This document shows, piece after piece, positions 26,653 to 35,695 of a DNA stretch of 64,000 bases (the stretch's first letter is position 1; each line of letters begins with the position of its first letter). Origin of the DNA: CAMCXE01 sp046347475. GTDB taxonomy: Bacteria > Pseudomonadota > Gammaproteobacteria > Pseudomonadales > Cellvibrionaceae. A program made the position numbers and the translations under genes. The stretch lies in NCBI GenBank assembly GCA_046347475.1, contig JAXMGD010000002.1, forward strand, positions 558,001 through 622,000, given 5' to 3'. Below the pieces are notes generated by a model that worked only from the letters and a program-made list of their open reading frames with translations, made no database searches and was not told the DNA's origin.

Positions 26653-27099
26653 CTATTCCGCTTCGATAACCAATTTAACAGGCTGCATCACATCAACGTG
26701 CAACTGCACATCCACGCTGTACTCGCCTATATCGCGCAGTGCACCGCTGGGCAATTTCACTTCAGCTTTGCTAACAGCAACGCCTGCAGCTGTAATAGCT
26801 TGGGCAATATCACGAGCGCCCACAGAGCCGAAGAGTTTACCTTCGTCACCCGCATTGGCTTTGATGGTCACTACCAACTCAGCCAAAGCGGCTGCGCGAG
26901 CTTCAGCCTGTTGCTTACGCTCAGCAGCTGATTTTTCCAACTCGGCGCGGCGGGCTTCAAAAGCAGCTACGTTGCTGGCAGTTGCGGTAATCGCTTTACC
27001 TTTTGGCAGTAAATAGTTGCGGCCATAGCCAGGCTTAACACTGACTTTATCGCCAACAGAACCTAAACGGCCTACTTTTTCTAACAGAATTACGTCCAT
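26653..27099 (-). CDS. rplI: 50S ribosomal protein L9 (bL9)
   Basis: 148 residues, full length. The N-terminal domain starts MDVILLEKVGRLGSVGDKV and contains the signature GYGRNYLLPKGKA; a long connecting helix rich in Ala, Glu and Arg (EARRAELEKSAAERK) leads to the C-terminal domain ending in VEAE. It binds 23S rRNA at the base of the L1 stalk. It is 12 bases from rpsR and ends before a strong terminator. Confidence 0.97.
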   Translation of the reverse strand: MDVILLEKVGRLGSVGDKVSVKPGYGRNYLLPKGKAITATASNVAAFEARRAELEKSAAERKQQAEARAAALAELVVTIKANAGDEGKLFGSVGARDIAQAITAAGVAVSKAEVKLPSGALRDIGEYSVDVQLHVDVMQPVKLVIEAE

Positions 27100-27111
27100 C
27101 TGGCCGACCTC

Positions 27112-27339
27112 TTATTCGTGGCTGTCAGTGTATGGCATCAAGGCGATGTAACGAGAACGCTTGATGGCGGTAGACAATTGGCGCTGGTATTTCGCCTTAG
27201 TGCCTGTAATACGGCTGGGAACGATTTTGCCAGTCTCAGATACGTAGGCTTTTAAGGTTTCCAGATCTTTATAGTCAATTTGTTTTACGCCTTCAGCGGT
27301 AAAACGGCAAAACTTGCGACGACGGAAAAAACGTGACAT
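27112..27339 (-). CDS. rpsR: 30S ribosomal protein S18 (bS18)
   Basis: 75 residues, normal length, with the S18 core (IDYKDLETLKAYVSETGKI, then PSRITGTKAKYQRQLSTAI). It binds S6 and the central domain of 16S rRNA. It lies five bases after rpsF and 12 before rplI. No priB gene lies between rpsF and rpsR, as in pseudomonads. Confidence 0.97.
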   Translation of the reverse strand: MSRFFRRRKFCRFTAEGVKQIDYKDLETLKAYVSETGKIVPSRITGTKAKYQRQLSTAIKRSRYIALMPYTDSHE

Positions 27340-27344
27340 GGCAA

Positions 27345-27797
27345 TTACTCCTCGTTATCAGCGTCTGAATCGTCCAAGTCTTCATCAGACTCGTCTTCAT
27401 CAGCACGTTCAGCTTCAGCGCGAGCTGAGGCTTCTTCTTGGCGGCGCTCTGCGCGGGCTTTGCGCTCACGGCTTTCTTTTTCCGCTTTCATGATGGGCGA
27501 TTCTTCAGTAATCGCTTCATCAGTGCGGATAACCAAGTGACGCAAGATGGCATCGTTGTAACGGAACGTGGTGGTCAGCTCATCCAATACAGATTCACCA
27601 CACTCCACATTCATCAGAATGTAGTGGGCTTTGTGAATTTTGTTGATGGAATAGGCCAGCTGACGACGGCCCCAGTCTTCAAAGCGGTGAATAGCACCAC
27701 CGGTACTGGTGATAGAGCTTTTGTAACGCTCCACCATCGCGGGGACTTGTTCGCTTTGATCTGGATGTACCAGAAATACAATTTCGTAATGACGCAT
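27345..27797 (-). CDS. rpsF: 30S ribosomal protein S6 (bS6)
   Basis: 150 residues: the S6 fold (MRHYEIVFLVHPDQSEQ to the HLVIRTDEAI region, about 1-95) followed by a charged, Glu/Asp/Arg-rich tail ending in DEDLDDSDADNEE. The acidic tail resembles the glutamate-rich tail of E. coli S6, a target of the RimK modification. The ATG at 27797 follows GTAAGGAG with good spacing; the frame remains open far upstream, but that part overlaps the promoter and leader. First gene of the operon. Confidence 0.96.
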   Translation of the reverse strand: MRHYEIVFLVHPDQSEQVPAMVERYKSSITSTGGAIHRFEDWGRRQLAYSINKIHKAHYILMNVECGESVLDELTTTFRYNDAILRHLVIRTDEAITEESPIMKAEKESRERKARAERRQEEASARAEAERADEDESDEDLDDSDADNEE

Positions 27798-27820
27798 GAT
27801 TAGCTCCTTACGGGTTAATA

Positions 27821-27874
27821 GTCTTCCGCCACGCGGTAAGACAAGGAGAACCACCAGGGTGAAAACACCCGGTG
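27821..27874 (-). promoter_or_regulatory. rpsF leader with candidate S6:S18 autoregulatory hairpin
   Basis: Two hairpins lie in the 5' leader. The first (27874-27852) pairs CACCGGGTG with CACCCTGGTG, with one bulged T and a TTTT loop. The second (27842-27821) has stem GTCTT/AAGAC enclosing ACCGCGTGGCGG. The second closely resembles the 16S rRNA segment TACCGGTGGCGAAGG at the S6:S18 binding region. Known work on bacterial rpsF leaders describes an S6:S18-binding hairpin with an exposed CCG; this one fits by eye. It would let the S6:S18 complex repress its own translation. Confidence 0.6.
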
Positions 27875-27889
27875 AGATTTGGGGCGCGC

Positions 27890-27918
27890 ATAGTAGGGGA
27901 TAAGGCCTATTGAAGCAA
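27890..27918 (-). promoter_or_regulatory. Promoter of rpsF-rpsR-rplI
   Basis: Minus-strand TTGCTT (27918-27913) and TACTAT (27895-27890) with a 17-base spacer. The predicted start near 27883 gives a leader of about 85 bases containing both hairpins. Confidence 0.65.
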
Positions 27919-28068
27919 GGCATATTTGGCGGCCGTTGCTTAGTGGGCGGTTTTCGCACCTATCTAACTAGCCTAGAGCGCCGTCTCGGTATTGAACCCA
28001 CAGCTCACCCGGCACGACAACAAAGCCCCACCTAAAGAATCGATGAAGCAACCACTGCGCGGCACCAA

Positions 28069-28104
28069 TAAAAAAACCCGCGCACATCTGAGATCTGCGC
28101 GGGC
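28069..28104 (-). terminator. Terminator after the DUF1566 genes
   Basis: On the minus strand CCCGCGCA (rc of 28096-28103) pairs with TGCGCGGG (rc of 28077-28084), followed by a T run (A-rich 28070-28076). It follows the stop at 28167 by about 60 bases. Confidence 0.75.
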
Positions 28105-28166
28105 CTAATGATGGGCACTCAATAAAATAATAAGAGACTACTTAAGTAGCACTAAACCACAAGTTT

Positions 28167-28712
28167 TTAGCGAGGTATTTCACGCACCAACCGCACACCT
28201 AAGAGATCTGCGCGTATTGAACTCATGTGATCCCCATAAGCAAAATTCACCGCCCAGGCCCGCTCAGGGGTAAAAGAATTGGGCGAGTTAGTCCAGTAAC
28301 CGCTGGGGGCGGTTTCTGGAAATAAAGTGCTATCAAGTGCAGGCTGCGCACAGGCGTAATCCACAATCGACCCCAGCTCATTTTTATTGGGCATACGCCA
28401 ATCAGAAAAGCCGGCAAAGTTCTTCGCCTTAGCAGCCTGCACAAGTGCCTGCTCCCAGGAGAAAACAGTCACCGCACCTGCAGGCAGCGCGCAGGCTGAA
28501 TTTTTCCATTCATAACCCATGGGGCAGCGCTGCCACATCAAACCGGTACTGAGATCCACCACCACCCCGCTAGCCTCGACCACGAATTTAGCGCGGTCAT
28601 AACTGGGCTTTAACAGCGCATTACACTCAGCCCTTACGGCAGATCCCCAAGCCAATAGCATCAAACTCGCTGCCAAGCGCATCAGCATTCTTAAATTCAC
28701 GCGTAAAATCAC
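28167..28712 (-). CDS. Secreted DUF1566 (Lcl C-terminal) protein
   Basis: 181 residues with an N-terminal signal peptide (hydrophobic LAASLMLLAWGSAV, cleavage near VRAEC). The mature part has the DUF1566 pattern: VVVDLSTGLMWQRC, then FSDWRMPNKNELGSIVD and ending in VNFAYG..GVRLVRE. DUF1566 is a lectin-like fold of unknown specific role in envelope proteins. The start is GTG overlapping the stop of the upstream DUF1566 lipoprotein gene, so the two are coupled, and the pair probably arose by duplication. Two Cys pairs suggest disulfides in the periplasm. Confidence 0.8.
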   Translation of the reverse strand: MILRVNLRMLMRLAASLMLLAWGSAVRAECNALLKPSYDRAKFVVEASGVVVDLSTGLMWQRCPMGYEWKNSACALPAGAVTVFSWEQALVQAAKAKNFAGFSDWRMPNKNELGSIVDYACAQPALDSTLFPETAPSGYWTNSPNSFTPERAWAVNFAYGDHMSSIRADLLGVRLVREIPR

Positions 28713-29533
28713 GGCTGACCCCCTCTAACCAAACGCACAAACGACGCGTCACTTTTACCGGTCGAACTCACACTGCCATCACTAAAATAGACATACCAGG
28801 CTCTGGATGGCTCAGCCGCGTAAGTTTGTGAAGTGAAAAAACGCGGCTTTACGGTATCCGCAAAATAATTTTTATCAAAGGCGGGAATTTCGCTGGATAT
28901 AACGGCAATCGATACCAATTCGCGAATACTGGGCAAACGCCAATCCGAATAACCACATAACCCCTGCCGATTGACCCAATCCACATAAGCTTGAGTTTCA
29001 CAAGGCTCAACCTGGGTACATTGACCCGGTGACGTATGGTATGCGAAACCGCCATTTAATTGCTCAGATGCCATCCACCAACTGTAGGTGTGGCCAAAAT
29101 AACGCGGGTGCTCAGGATTGGTTTCTTTCATTTCCCAAATCAAGCCCGTCACATTGTCCTGCACACAGGACCAACGCGTGCCAGCCGCTTCGCTACCGCC
29201 ATCGGCCCAGGCAAGAGTTTGTTGCGCCAGGGGCTGCCCCTTGGCGTCTAATTTTGTCCAATCAAACCCCGCCACTCCAGCGCCGCGTTTTTTTAACGCT
29301 TTGTTGGCGTCGCGGCCAAATTCGGCGTCTTGCCCGGGCATCCCTGTTTGCGGACAGGATTGCTGCACCTGATCTTGACTGGCACAAAGGGTTGACCCCG
29401 TATCATTTAACTGACCACTAATGGCATACACAGTGGGCGGTGTTTTACTGGCGCCACAGGCAACCAAAAAAAATGGTGCCGCCCAACACGCCCATCGCAT
29501 GGCATTGCGATATTCAAATAGATTTTTTTTCAT
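28709..29533 (-). CDS. DUF1566 (Lcl C-terminal) lipoprotein
   Basis: 274 residues with a lipoprotein signal ending in FFLVACGAS (lipobox Cys near residue 26), so it should be anchored to a membrane by lipid. The mature part contains the DUF1566 signature twice-style blocks DNVTGLIWEMKE and YSDWRLPSIRELVSIA, and ends in ASFVRLVRGG. Function unknown. The start at 29533 was chosen for the typical MKKN N terminus; an in-frame ATG 11 codons later (MRWACW) is also possible. It is the first gene of a two-gene unit with the next DUF1566 gene. Confidence 0.8.
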   Translation of the reverse strand: MKKNLFEYRNAMRWACWAAPFFLVACGASKTPPTVYAISGQLNDTGSTLCASQDQVQQSCPQTGMPGQDAEFGRDANKALKKRGAGVAGFDWTKLDAKGQPLAQQTLAWADGGSEAAGTRWSCVQDNVTGLIWEMKETNPEHPRYFGHTYSWWMASEQLNGGFAYHTSPGQCTQVEPCETQAYVDWVNRQGLCGYSDWRLPSIRELVSIAVISSEIPAFDKNYFADTVKPRFFTSQTYAAEPSRAWYVYFSDGSVSSTGKSDASFVRLVRGGQP

Positions 29534-29901
29534 CACGCACCGAGAATAAAACCGATTAAAAGAATTGCCCACTACGCTTGTTTGAATCACTTTGACAGCC
29601 GATGACCGACAAAGAGAATGACATCCAGCGGCAAACAAGCACACCAATCTGAGATGAAACAAATATGCTTCTCCAGAAAACCTCGAAAAATAACTTTATT
29701 CGCCCTGGAGCCCACATAGCCGTCTGTTTTTGTGGCGAGGCTTCTCGCTAAATCCACCCAACCAGCCCCCTGCCTTCATTTTTCAAAAATTCCCCAGTCA
29801 TTCACTCCGTGCAATAAAGTTTTTTCGCACCCTCAACCAACTGGCGTGCAAACCAAACGAAATCGCCACAGGCTTTTAACCTTACACCAGATTGCTCATT
29901 T

Positions 29902-30163
29902 TTACCTGGGTGCAACACATAAATCATCGCGCGCTGAAAAATAAATACACAACCATAATCCTACTGCGACAATCAAACGTAGGTCCCAAGGAAATTTAAA
30001 TACAGCAATTGCCACGGGCAAAGCGAATTTACCGAGCAGCCCAGCACAGGCCCCATACCGAAGAGCCAATGGCTTTTTTGCCCAGCTTAAATCGATGTAC
30101 AGCCAGCAAAACCACCACAATCAGCGTAAAAAAAATCGACTTAGCACAACAAAAAACCACCAT
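29902..30163 (-). pseudogene. Possible frameshifted small membrane protein
   Basis: Two overlapping minus-strand frames are hydrophobic. The first, from ATG at 30163 to the stop at 30029, reads MVVFCCAKSIFFTLIVVV and continues with HRFKLGKKAIGSSVWG. The second, ending at 29902, contains KFALPVAIAVFKFPWDLRL and IVAVGLWLCIYFSARDD. A single frameshift near 30030-30060 would join them into a protein of about 87 residues with three membrane segments. No family was recognised. The rest of 29534-30539 shows no gene; a perfect 10-bp hairpin GCGCTTTTAT/ATAAAAGCGC lies at 30291-30313. Confidence 0.25.
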
Positions 30164-30539
30164 CCAACACAGAGTTGACGCTCGCGCTGCATGCACAATC
30201 TAATACCAAAGGTAATTTTGGCGAGCAGATTAATGGTAATTACTCATTAGCAGTGACACAGCGAAATCCAACCCAAACTTAGACACTCGCCGCGCTTTTA
30301 TCCTATAAAAGCGCAGACCTCAAGCTGAAAGCTCGCGCTTCGGCGTTATTTTTGGCTATATCAATCTGAATAATTTTGATTTTGAGATATTTATCAACCC
30401 AAATCATGAATGCCATTACAGAAATTTGCCACAGCCTCAGGTAACCTGGAGTTGAAACATATAAGAATTGCGCACCGCATCTTAACCAGCCCACAACGAT
30501 AGTCTGTGGGTTAATACTAAAACTAATAGGGTAATAACT

Positions 30540-32813
30540 ATGCTCAGTATAAGGTCGCTATCGAAAGCTAGCCGAGCTATCAAACTTACAGGAGTAGTGG
30601 CGACTACCGCCTTGCTATTCGCCTGTGGAGGGGGTGTCATAGAACCCACTCCATCCAGCTCTAGCAGCTCATCGTCCAGTTCTTCATCATCGACGGGCAG
30701 AAGCTCTAGCTCTTCCTCATCGTCCTCCTCTTCATCAACGGGTAGAACGTCCAGCTCATCTTCGTCCACTTCCTCATCATCTGGCCGTACTTCAAGCTCG
30801 AGCTCTTCATCGAGTGGTGTGTTGGGCAGTGTCGTTACAGGTGCCACGCAATTTGAAGCCCAATGCAGTGTTTGCCACGATCATCAAGGCAGCGGCGCAT
30901 TTACCATTCCAAACAAACCTAACTTGAACATCAAAGAAGTGCAGGCCCGACTCGGCGATATAGGCTTGGTTGACTTTATCGCGAAAAAAATGCCGCCGGG
31001 CAATCCTAGCAAGTGTGCCTCCACAGATAATTGTGCTGCCAACACTGCCGCCTACATGCTGTCACTCGCCTCACAAACGGCCGCGTCCTGTAATACCAGC
31101 GTACAACCTTACGGGATGCGTGCTGTGCGCCTGCTTACCTCGCGCGAGTTGAAAAACTCTCTAATTGACTTGGGAATCGCTCAATCCGGTGAGGTTACTG
31201 ACGATTTACTTACTCAGGACGCCACTTACACCAAGAGTAAATTCCCGATTCACACACACGTAACCACTGCGATCGACGATAACCGCAACGACGCTATGAT
31301 GCTGCTGGCTGATAAAATTTCTGCCACAGCAGCTTCGCGCCTGCGCAACTCTTGGGGCTGCGGCACCAACGCGACCAACTGTGCGAACTCCTTCCTTACA
31401 CTGGCTGAGCGTATCTTCCGTCGCCCATTAACAGACGCTGAGAAATCAACCTACAACGGATTCTTCACCAAGTATGGCGCCCAGGTCGGTTCTGAAATCG
31501 CCCTTGCTGCTGCAATTACCTCTCCTCAGTTCTTATACCGCTCAGAGCTGGGAACAAAAGTGAGCGAAGCACGCAATAACGCATCAAATTTCGGCACTCA
31601 GCTTAATCTGCAAAACCTGGATCAAAGTGCATACATCCTAGACAACTACGAGTACGCAACCCTGTTGGCTTACATGTATACCGGAAGTACTCCAGACCAA
31701 ACCTTGATGCAAGCGGCGAAGAATAATCAGCTCAACTCTGAATCTGCGGTTAACTCACAAATTGACCGCTTATTGCAGACCACACGTGGTCGTGAGCACC
31801 TCACTGAGTTTGGTGCCAACTGGGTGCGCACAGACGACGTATTAAAAGCCGTTCGCTCTGCCAATCCTGAATTTACCGACGACATCAAGAACGACATGGC
31901 GAAGGAAGTTCGTGAACTGTTTGGCTATGTATTCTTCACCTCAAACACTCCGTTCACACAGTTTTACGGCGGAGACTACAGCGTAATCAACAGCCGCTTG
32001 GCCCAATACTATGGCGTGAGCGGTTTCAGCGGCGGCACCAGCGACTGGAAAGCCACCAACATTCCTAACCGCGGTGGTATTTTGGGTACAGGCGCCTTCT
32101 CTGTTGGCAACTCACAGCCCGACCGTTCTGGCCCCATCAAAAAGGCTGTGGACATTCGTGAGTTAATGCTGTGTCACCACATTGGCGCACCACCTACTGA
32201 CCTTAACACCACCTCTAAACGTGCCGAATTGGTTAAAGCTGCCCAGCAGCGTGAAGACGTTACCGGTGACCTGACCACTCGTGAATACTACGAAATCATC
32301 ACCAATGACCCGGCCTGTGATTCGTGCCACCAATCGCGCATCAACCCGCTGTTCGGTATAGATGATATTGACCACTTGGGTAAATTCCGCACCACCATGC
32401 GCGGCCTTGGCCCCAACGGTCAGTACAACCTACCCGTGAACAACTTCGGTGAATTGATTGGTTTGGCGAGCATTGATGATCCTGCGTCACTTACTTTCCA
32501 AGGCTCTAAGGATTTAGGTAAGAAGATGTCTACACTCTCTTCAGTTTCCGAGTGTTTAGCCGTCAACAGCTTCCGTTGGGCTACCGGCATGCCGCTAAAC
32601 AGCAATTCCTACTCAACTCTTGAGGGAGGTCAGGACAACGAACCCGCTAAACTGACCAAAAACCAAGAGGAAAGCTTTGCTTGCGCTGAGAAATCCCTGA
32701 TGGATACCTACTCAGCGAACAACAGCAGTGCCAAAAGCCTCTATCGCAAAATCGGTACTCTAGACCTGGTCCGTGTGCGCAAACCCATCGACTCCAGCCA
32801 AGTTAAACAGTAA
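30540..32813 (+). CDS. Poly-serine-linked lipoprotein with DUF1592/1588/1585 and two heme c motifs
   Basis: 757 residues. A signal with lipobox (TTALLFACGGG, Cys 29) is followed by a serine tether of about 60 residues (36-97) punctuated by TGR, typical of secreted proteins in Cellvibrionaceae. Then come a c-type cytochrome motif (CSVCH near 112), a DUF1587-like segment (LLTSRELKNSLIDLGI), DUF1595 (ERIFRRPLTDAEKSTYNGFF), DUF1592 (GGILGTGAFSVGNSQPDRSG), DUF1588 with a second CxxCH (CDSCHQSRINPLFGIDD) and a DUF1585 end (SECLAVNSFRWATG). Such planctomycete-type proteins are tied to secreted or surface oxidative functions, exact role unknown. The DUF1552 gene follows 15 bases later, forming a conserved pair. 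Confidence 0.88.
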   Translation: MLSIRSLSKASRAIKLTGVVATTALLFACGGGVIEPTPSSSSSSSSSSSSSTGRSSSSSSSSSSSSTGRTSSSSSSTSSSSGRTSSSSSSSSGVLGSVVTGATQFEAQCSVCHDHQGSGAFTIPNKPNLNIKEVQARLGDIGLVDFIAKKMPPGNPSKCASTDNCAANTAAYMLSLASQTAASCNTSVQPYGMRAVRLLTSRELKNSLIDLGIAQSGEVTDDLLTQDATYTKSKFPIHTHVTTAIDDNRNDAMMLLADKISATAASRLRNSWGCGTNATNCANSFLTLAERIFRRPLTDAEKSTYNGFFTKYGAQVGSEIALAAAITSPQFLYRSELGTKVSEARNNASNFGTQLNLQNLDQSAYILDNYEYATLLAYMYTGSTPDQTLMQAAKNNQLNSESAVNSQIDRLLQTTRGREHLTEFGANWVRTDDVLKAVRSANPEFTDDIKNDMAKEVRELFGYVFFTSNTPFTQFYGGDYSVINSRLAQYYGVSGFSGGTSDWKATNIPNRGGILGTGAFSVGNSQPDRSGPIKKAVDIRELMLCHHIGAPPTDLNTTSKRAELVKAAQQREDVTGDLTTREYYEIITNDPACDSCHQSRINPLFGIDDIDHLGKFRTTMRGLGPNGQYNLPVNNFGELIGLASIDDPASLTFQGSKDLGKKMSTLSSVSECLAVNSFRWATGMPLNSNSYSTLEGGQDNEPAKLTKNQEESFACAEKSLMDTYSANNSSAKSLYRKIGTLDLVRVRKPIDSSQVKQ

Positions 32814-32828
32814 TTAGGGGCCACGAGA

Positions 32829-34124
32829 ATGAATAAGATCACTGATAGAACCATCAAACAAATCAACTCAGAGCGCCGTAAGTTTCTCGATATGCTGAGC
32901 AAAGCAGGCGTATCGGCTGGCGTACTACGCGCCTCTACTATTGCGAGCGGCATGATGTACAACCGCTTTGCGGAAGCGGCTACGAACGACAAAAAGTTCA
33001 TTTTGCTGTTTCACCCTAACGGCGCGCCACGCGGTTACACAACTAGTATCGCCATGAACCCGTTAAAACCCTTCGGCAACACCGTGGCGGCTTTAACCAT
33101 GTCCATCAGACTACCAGGTAACCACGGTAACCTTCAGCAAGCTGCTGGCGCTGACTCTTATAATGGTAGCGACGCGCGCTCCAGCAGTATCGATCAACAA
33201 GTGGCCAAAATTCTTGGCAACAACACGCCCAAGCGCTCCATTCAGCTGGGCGTTCAGTCTGGCACTCAAGAGGGCATTAACCGCTTGAACGGCGCCGCCG
33301 TAACCCGTATTGATAGCCCTGCCACAGCCCTACAGCAGGTCTTTAGCGGAACTACGACTGGCTCCACCAGCAGTTCATCCAGTGGTAGCACCTCTGGCCC
33401 CACCGCTGTTGAGCGCAAGCTGGCTATTGTTGATGCAAACAAACAGGGCCTAGATGCAATTCGCAACAAACTGGGCTACGACGAGCGTTTCCGTCTTGAT
33501 GCCCACCTGGACACCATCACTCAGCTGGAAACTCGCCTGAAAAGCCAAGTTTCTACTGGCTCTAGCTCAGGCGGCACCAGTTCCGGTGGCAGCACTGGCG
33601 GCTCCTGTAGCAAACCAACCGTTGCCACCAGCAAGTCAGCCCTGGCGGAATATCGCATGCAAGGGGATATAGCGGTAGCGGCATTAGCCTGCGGTATTAC
33701 CAACGTGGTCTCCATTCAGTTCAACGAAACCCAAGCCAGCTGGTTACCCGGTGATGGCACTGCCGACGCAGTTCCCTTCAACGCTGACCACCACCAGGTT
33801 AACCACGGCGGCCAGGCCTTAAACTTATTACCCGCCGTGTGCGAGTATATGAACAAGGGTGTAGCCAACATTATCGATAAGCTGCAAAAAGCGGGCATTT
33901 ACAACAACACAGTTGTTCTGTGTGTGAGCGAGATGGGTGACGGTGTAAACCACACCCCTGACGCAGGCCCCATTATCGTAGCGTCGGGAATCTCTGGACT
34001 GCGCGGTGGCTTTAGAACTCCCAATACTGATCACTACGGTGTCTTCCCAGACGTCTTTAAATTATTGGGCATACAAGGCTCCGCTGGCTTAGGCAGCTAT
34101 GGCAGCGGCGGTATTGTGACCTAA
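32829..34124 (+). CDS. DUF1552 secreted protein with Tat-like signal
   Basis: 431 residues. The N terminus has a twin-arginine-like motif (SERRKFLDMLSKAG, about 17-30) and a mildly hydrophobic segment, suggesting folded export by Tat. The body is DUF1552 (LFHPNGAPRGYTT near 60; NEVKRK-type helices; the C-terminal VVLCVSEMGDGVNHTP). Two Gly/Ser-rich linkers (about 176-190 and 238-256) interrupt it. DUF1552 proteins are regularly encoded next to DUF1592 proteins, as here, and may form a complex in the periplasm or at the surface. A terminator follows. Confidence 0.85.
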   Translation: MNKITDRTIKQINSERRKFLDMLSKAGVSAGVLRASTIASGMMYNRFAEAATNDKKFILLFHPNGAPRGYTTSIAMNPLKPFGNTVAALTMSIRLPGNHGNLQQAAGADSYNGSDARSSSIDQQVAKILGNNTPKRSIQLGVQSGTQEGINRLNGAAVTRIDSPATALQQVFSGTTTGSTSSSSSGSTSGPTAVERKLAIVDANKQGLDAIRNKLGYDERFRLDAHLDTITQLETRLKSQVSTGSSSGGTSSGGSTGGSCSKPTVATSKSALAEYRMQGDIAVAALACGITNVVSIQFNETQASWLPGDGTADAVPFNADHHQVNHGGQALNLLPAVCEYMNKGVANIIDKLQKAGIYNNTVVLCVSEMGDGVNHTPDAGPIIVASGISGLRGGFRTPNTDHYGVFPDVFKLLGIQGSAGLGSYGSGGIVT

Positions 34125-34147
34125 TAGGTTTAAGCGTTTATTTAATC

Positions 34148-34173
34148 AAGCCCTCTTTAGAGGGCTTTTTTTT
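34148..34173 (+). terminator. Terminator after the DUF1592/DUF1552 pair
   Basis: AGCCCTCT pairs with AGAGGGCT across a two-base loop region and is followed by eight T. It lies about 25 bases after the DUF1552 stop. Confidence 0.9.
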
Positions 34174-34555
34174 GCCTGTTAATTTGTGCCGTTATTTTTA
34201 GGACTGAAAGTTTTAACCCTCGGCACATTAATTCATGCTGGCCGTGATCTAAGCCCAGGCTGAGCATAATCGAAGGGATGTTAAGTGCAAAATAATTATG
34301 TAAACCTCACCTGCAGCAATGACTTGCAAGGGAGAGCCTGATGTTGGTCCTGCATTAAAAACCGCTATTTGTGACAGTCTAAATTAGGCTTATTTCATCT
34401 CAGCTACTGCGAGAAGAAATCTCACATAAGTATCTTCTTACCTAAACGCTCGCCCAAATCAGAACAGTAAAAAATGCCGAACGATCACCACGTGCGTAAC
34501 TCCAGAAAAAACAATGTGGGCGGTGTGACTATCAAATGGTTACATTTGAGGCCTA
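34174..34555. other. Intergenic region, nothing recognised
   Basis: About 380 bases between the terminator and the convergent dehydrogenase gene. No coding sequence, repeat family member or clear structured element was seen. Confidence 0.5.
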
Positions 34556-35542
34556 TTAGCTAATTCGATTGGCCGCCTTCAATGCACCCTGCTTAATGGC
34601 ACGCAAATTTAACACTGTCACCTCGGCAATTCGACTGAGTGCTTCATGGGTGAAAAATGCTTGGTGGGCGGTAATTAATACATTAGGAAATGTCGTCAAG
34701 CGAGCAAACACATCATCTTGGATTACCTGATTGGATAAATCCTCAAAAAATAAATCCCCTTCTTCCTCGTACACATCCAAACCTAAATAACCCAAATGGC
34801 CAGACTTCAACGCGTCGATCACAGCTTGTGTATCTACTAAGGCGCCACGGCTGGTATTGATTAACATAGCGCCCTTAGGCATAAGCGCCAAAGTGCGCTC
34901 ATTAATGAGATGGCGGGTTTGTGGGGTAAGCGGGCAATGGAGGGAGACAATCTGCGACTGTTGCATCAAGCTATCAAAATCCACCCAGCGCGCCCAATCA
35001 CAGCTTGCCGGGTCTGCCGCAGGGTCACAGATCAGCAGGTTACAGCCAAAACCCCGCACAATTGCCGCAAAGGCCTGGCCGATTTTACCCACCCCTACAA
35101 TACCGATGGTTTTACCGTGCAGATCAAAACCCATTAAACCCTGTAACGAATAATCCCCTTCGCGCACGCGATTATGGGCGCGATGAATATTGCGATTTAA
35201 ACCCAATATAAGTGCCATAGCGTGTTCGGCCACGGCATAAGGGGAATAATCGGGCACGCGCGCAATCTGCAGGCCGAGCTGTTTGGCTGCGATTATATCC
35301 ACCTGATTAAAGCCCGCACAGCGCAACAAAATAAACTGAACACCACGGGATTTTAATTCCGTCAACACAGGTGCCGATAATTCATCATTTACAAAACAAC
35401 AAATACCTGTCGCTCCTTCGGCTAAGGCCACTGTATTGGGATTCAAATGCACCGGCAAAAATAATAATTCACACTCAGCGGCTAAAGCCGGACGCAAATA
35501 GGCTTCATCATAGGGTTTGCTGCTAAAAACACATACGCGCAT
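34556..35542 (-). CDS. ldhA: D-2-hydroxyacid dehydrogenase (D-lactate dehydrogenase-like)
   Basis: 328 residues, cytoplasmic. The NAD-binding Rossmann motif is GIVGVGKIGQAFA near residue 148, and the catalytic set appears as Arg in NTSRGALVD, Glu in LDVYEEEGD, and His in ITAHQAFFTHEAL. This arrangement and the N terminus (MRVCVFSSKPYDEAYL) match fermentative D-lactate dehydrogenases, which reduce pyruvate to D-lactate with NADH. It is a single gene in the roughly 8-kb insertion between the rlmB and rpsF blocks. The start is well supported by family length. Confidence 0.9.
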   Translation of the reverse strand: MRVCVFSSKPYDEAYLRPALAAECELLFLPVHLNPNTVALAEGATGICCFVNDELSAPVLTELKSRGVQFILLRCAGFNQVDIIAAKQLGLQIARVPDYSPYAVAEHAMALILGLNRNIHRAHNRVREGDYSLQGLMGFDLHGKTIGIVGVGKIGQAFAAIVRGFGCNLLICDPAADPASCDWARWVDFDSLMQQSQIVSLHCPLTPQTRHLINERTLALMPKGAMLINTSRGALVDTQAVIDALKSGHLGYLGLDVYEEEGDLFFEDLSNQVIQDDVFARLTTFPNVLITAHQAFFTHEALSRIAEVTVLNLRAIKQGALKAANRIS

Positions 35543-35695
35543 GCTGATCAGCTCCTAATAAAATTAATTTAAAGGCAAACTACGAGAAATTCACGGCTGA
35601 ATGTTATACAGCTTATATCCACCCGGCGACCTTTAGTGCCGAGTGAATAAGCGAGGATGACACAAGGGCGGCCTAAGCCGCTGCGAGGCTAATCG

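Noticed and set aside
30482..30847. Minus-strand frame rich in Glu and Asp opposite the poly-Ser linker
   Set aside because: An acidic frame is the expected complement of serine codons TCN/AGC; no start signal or domain.
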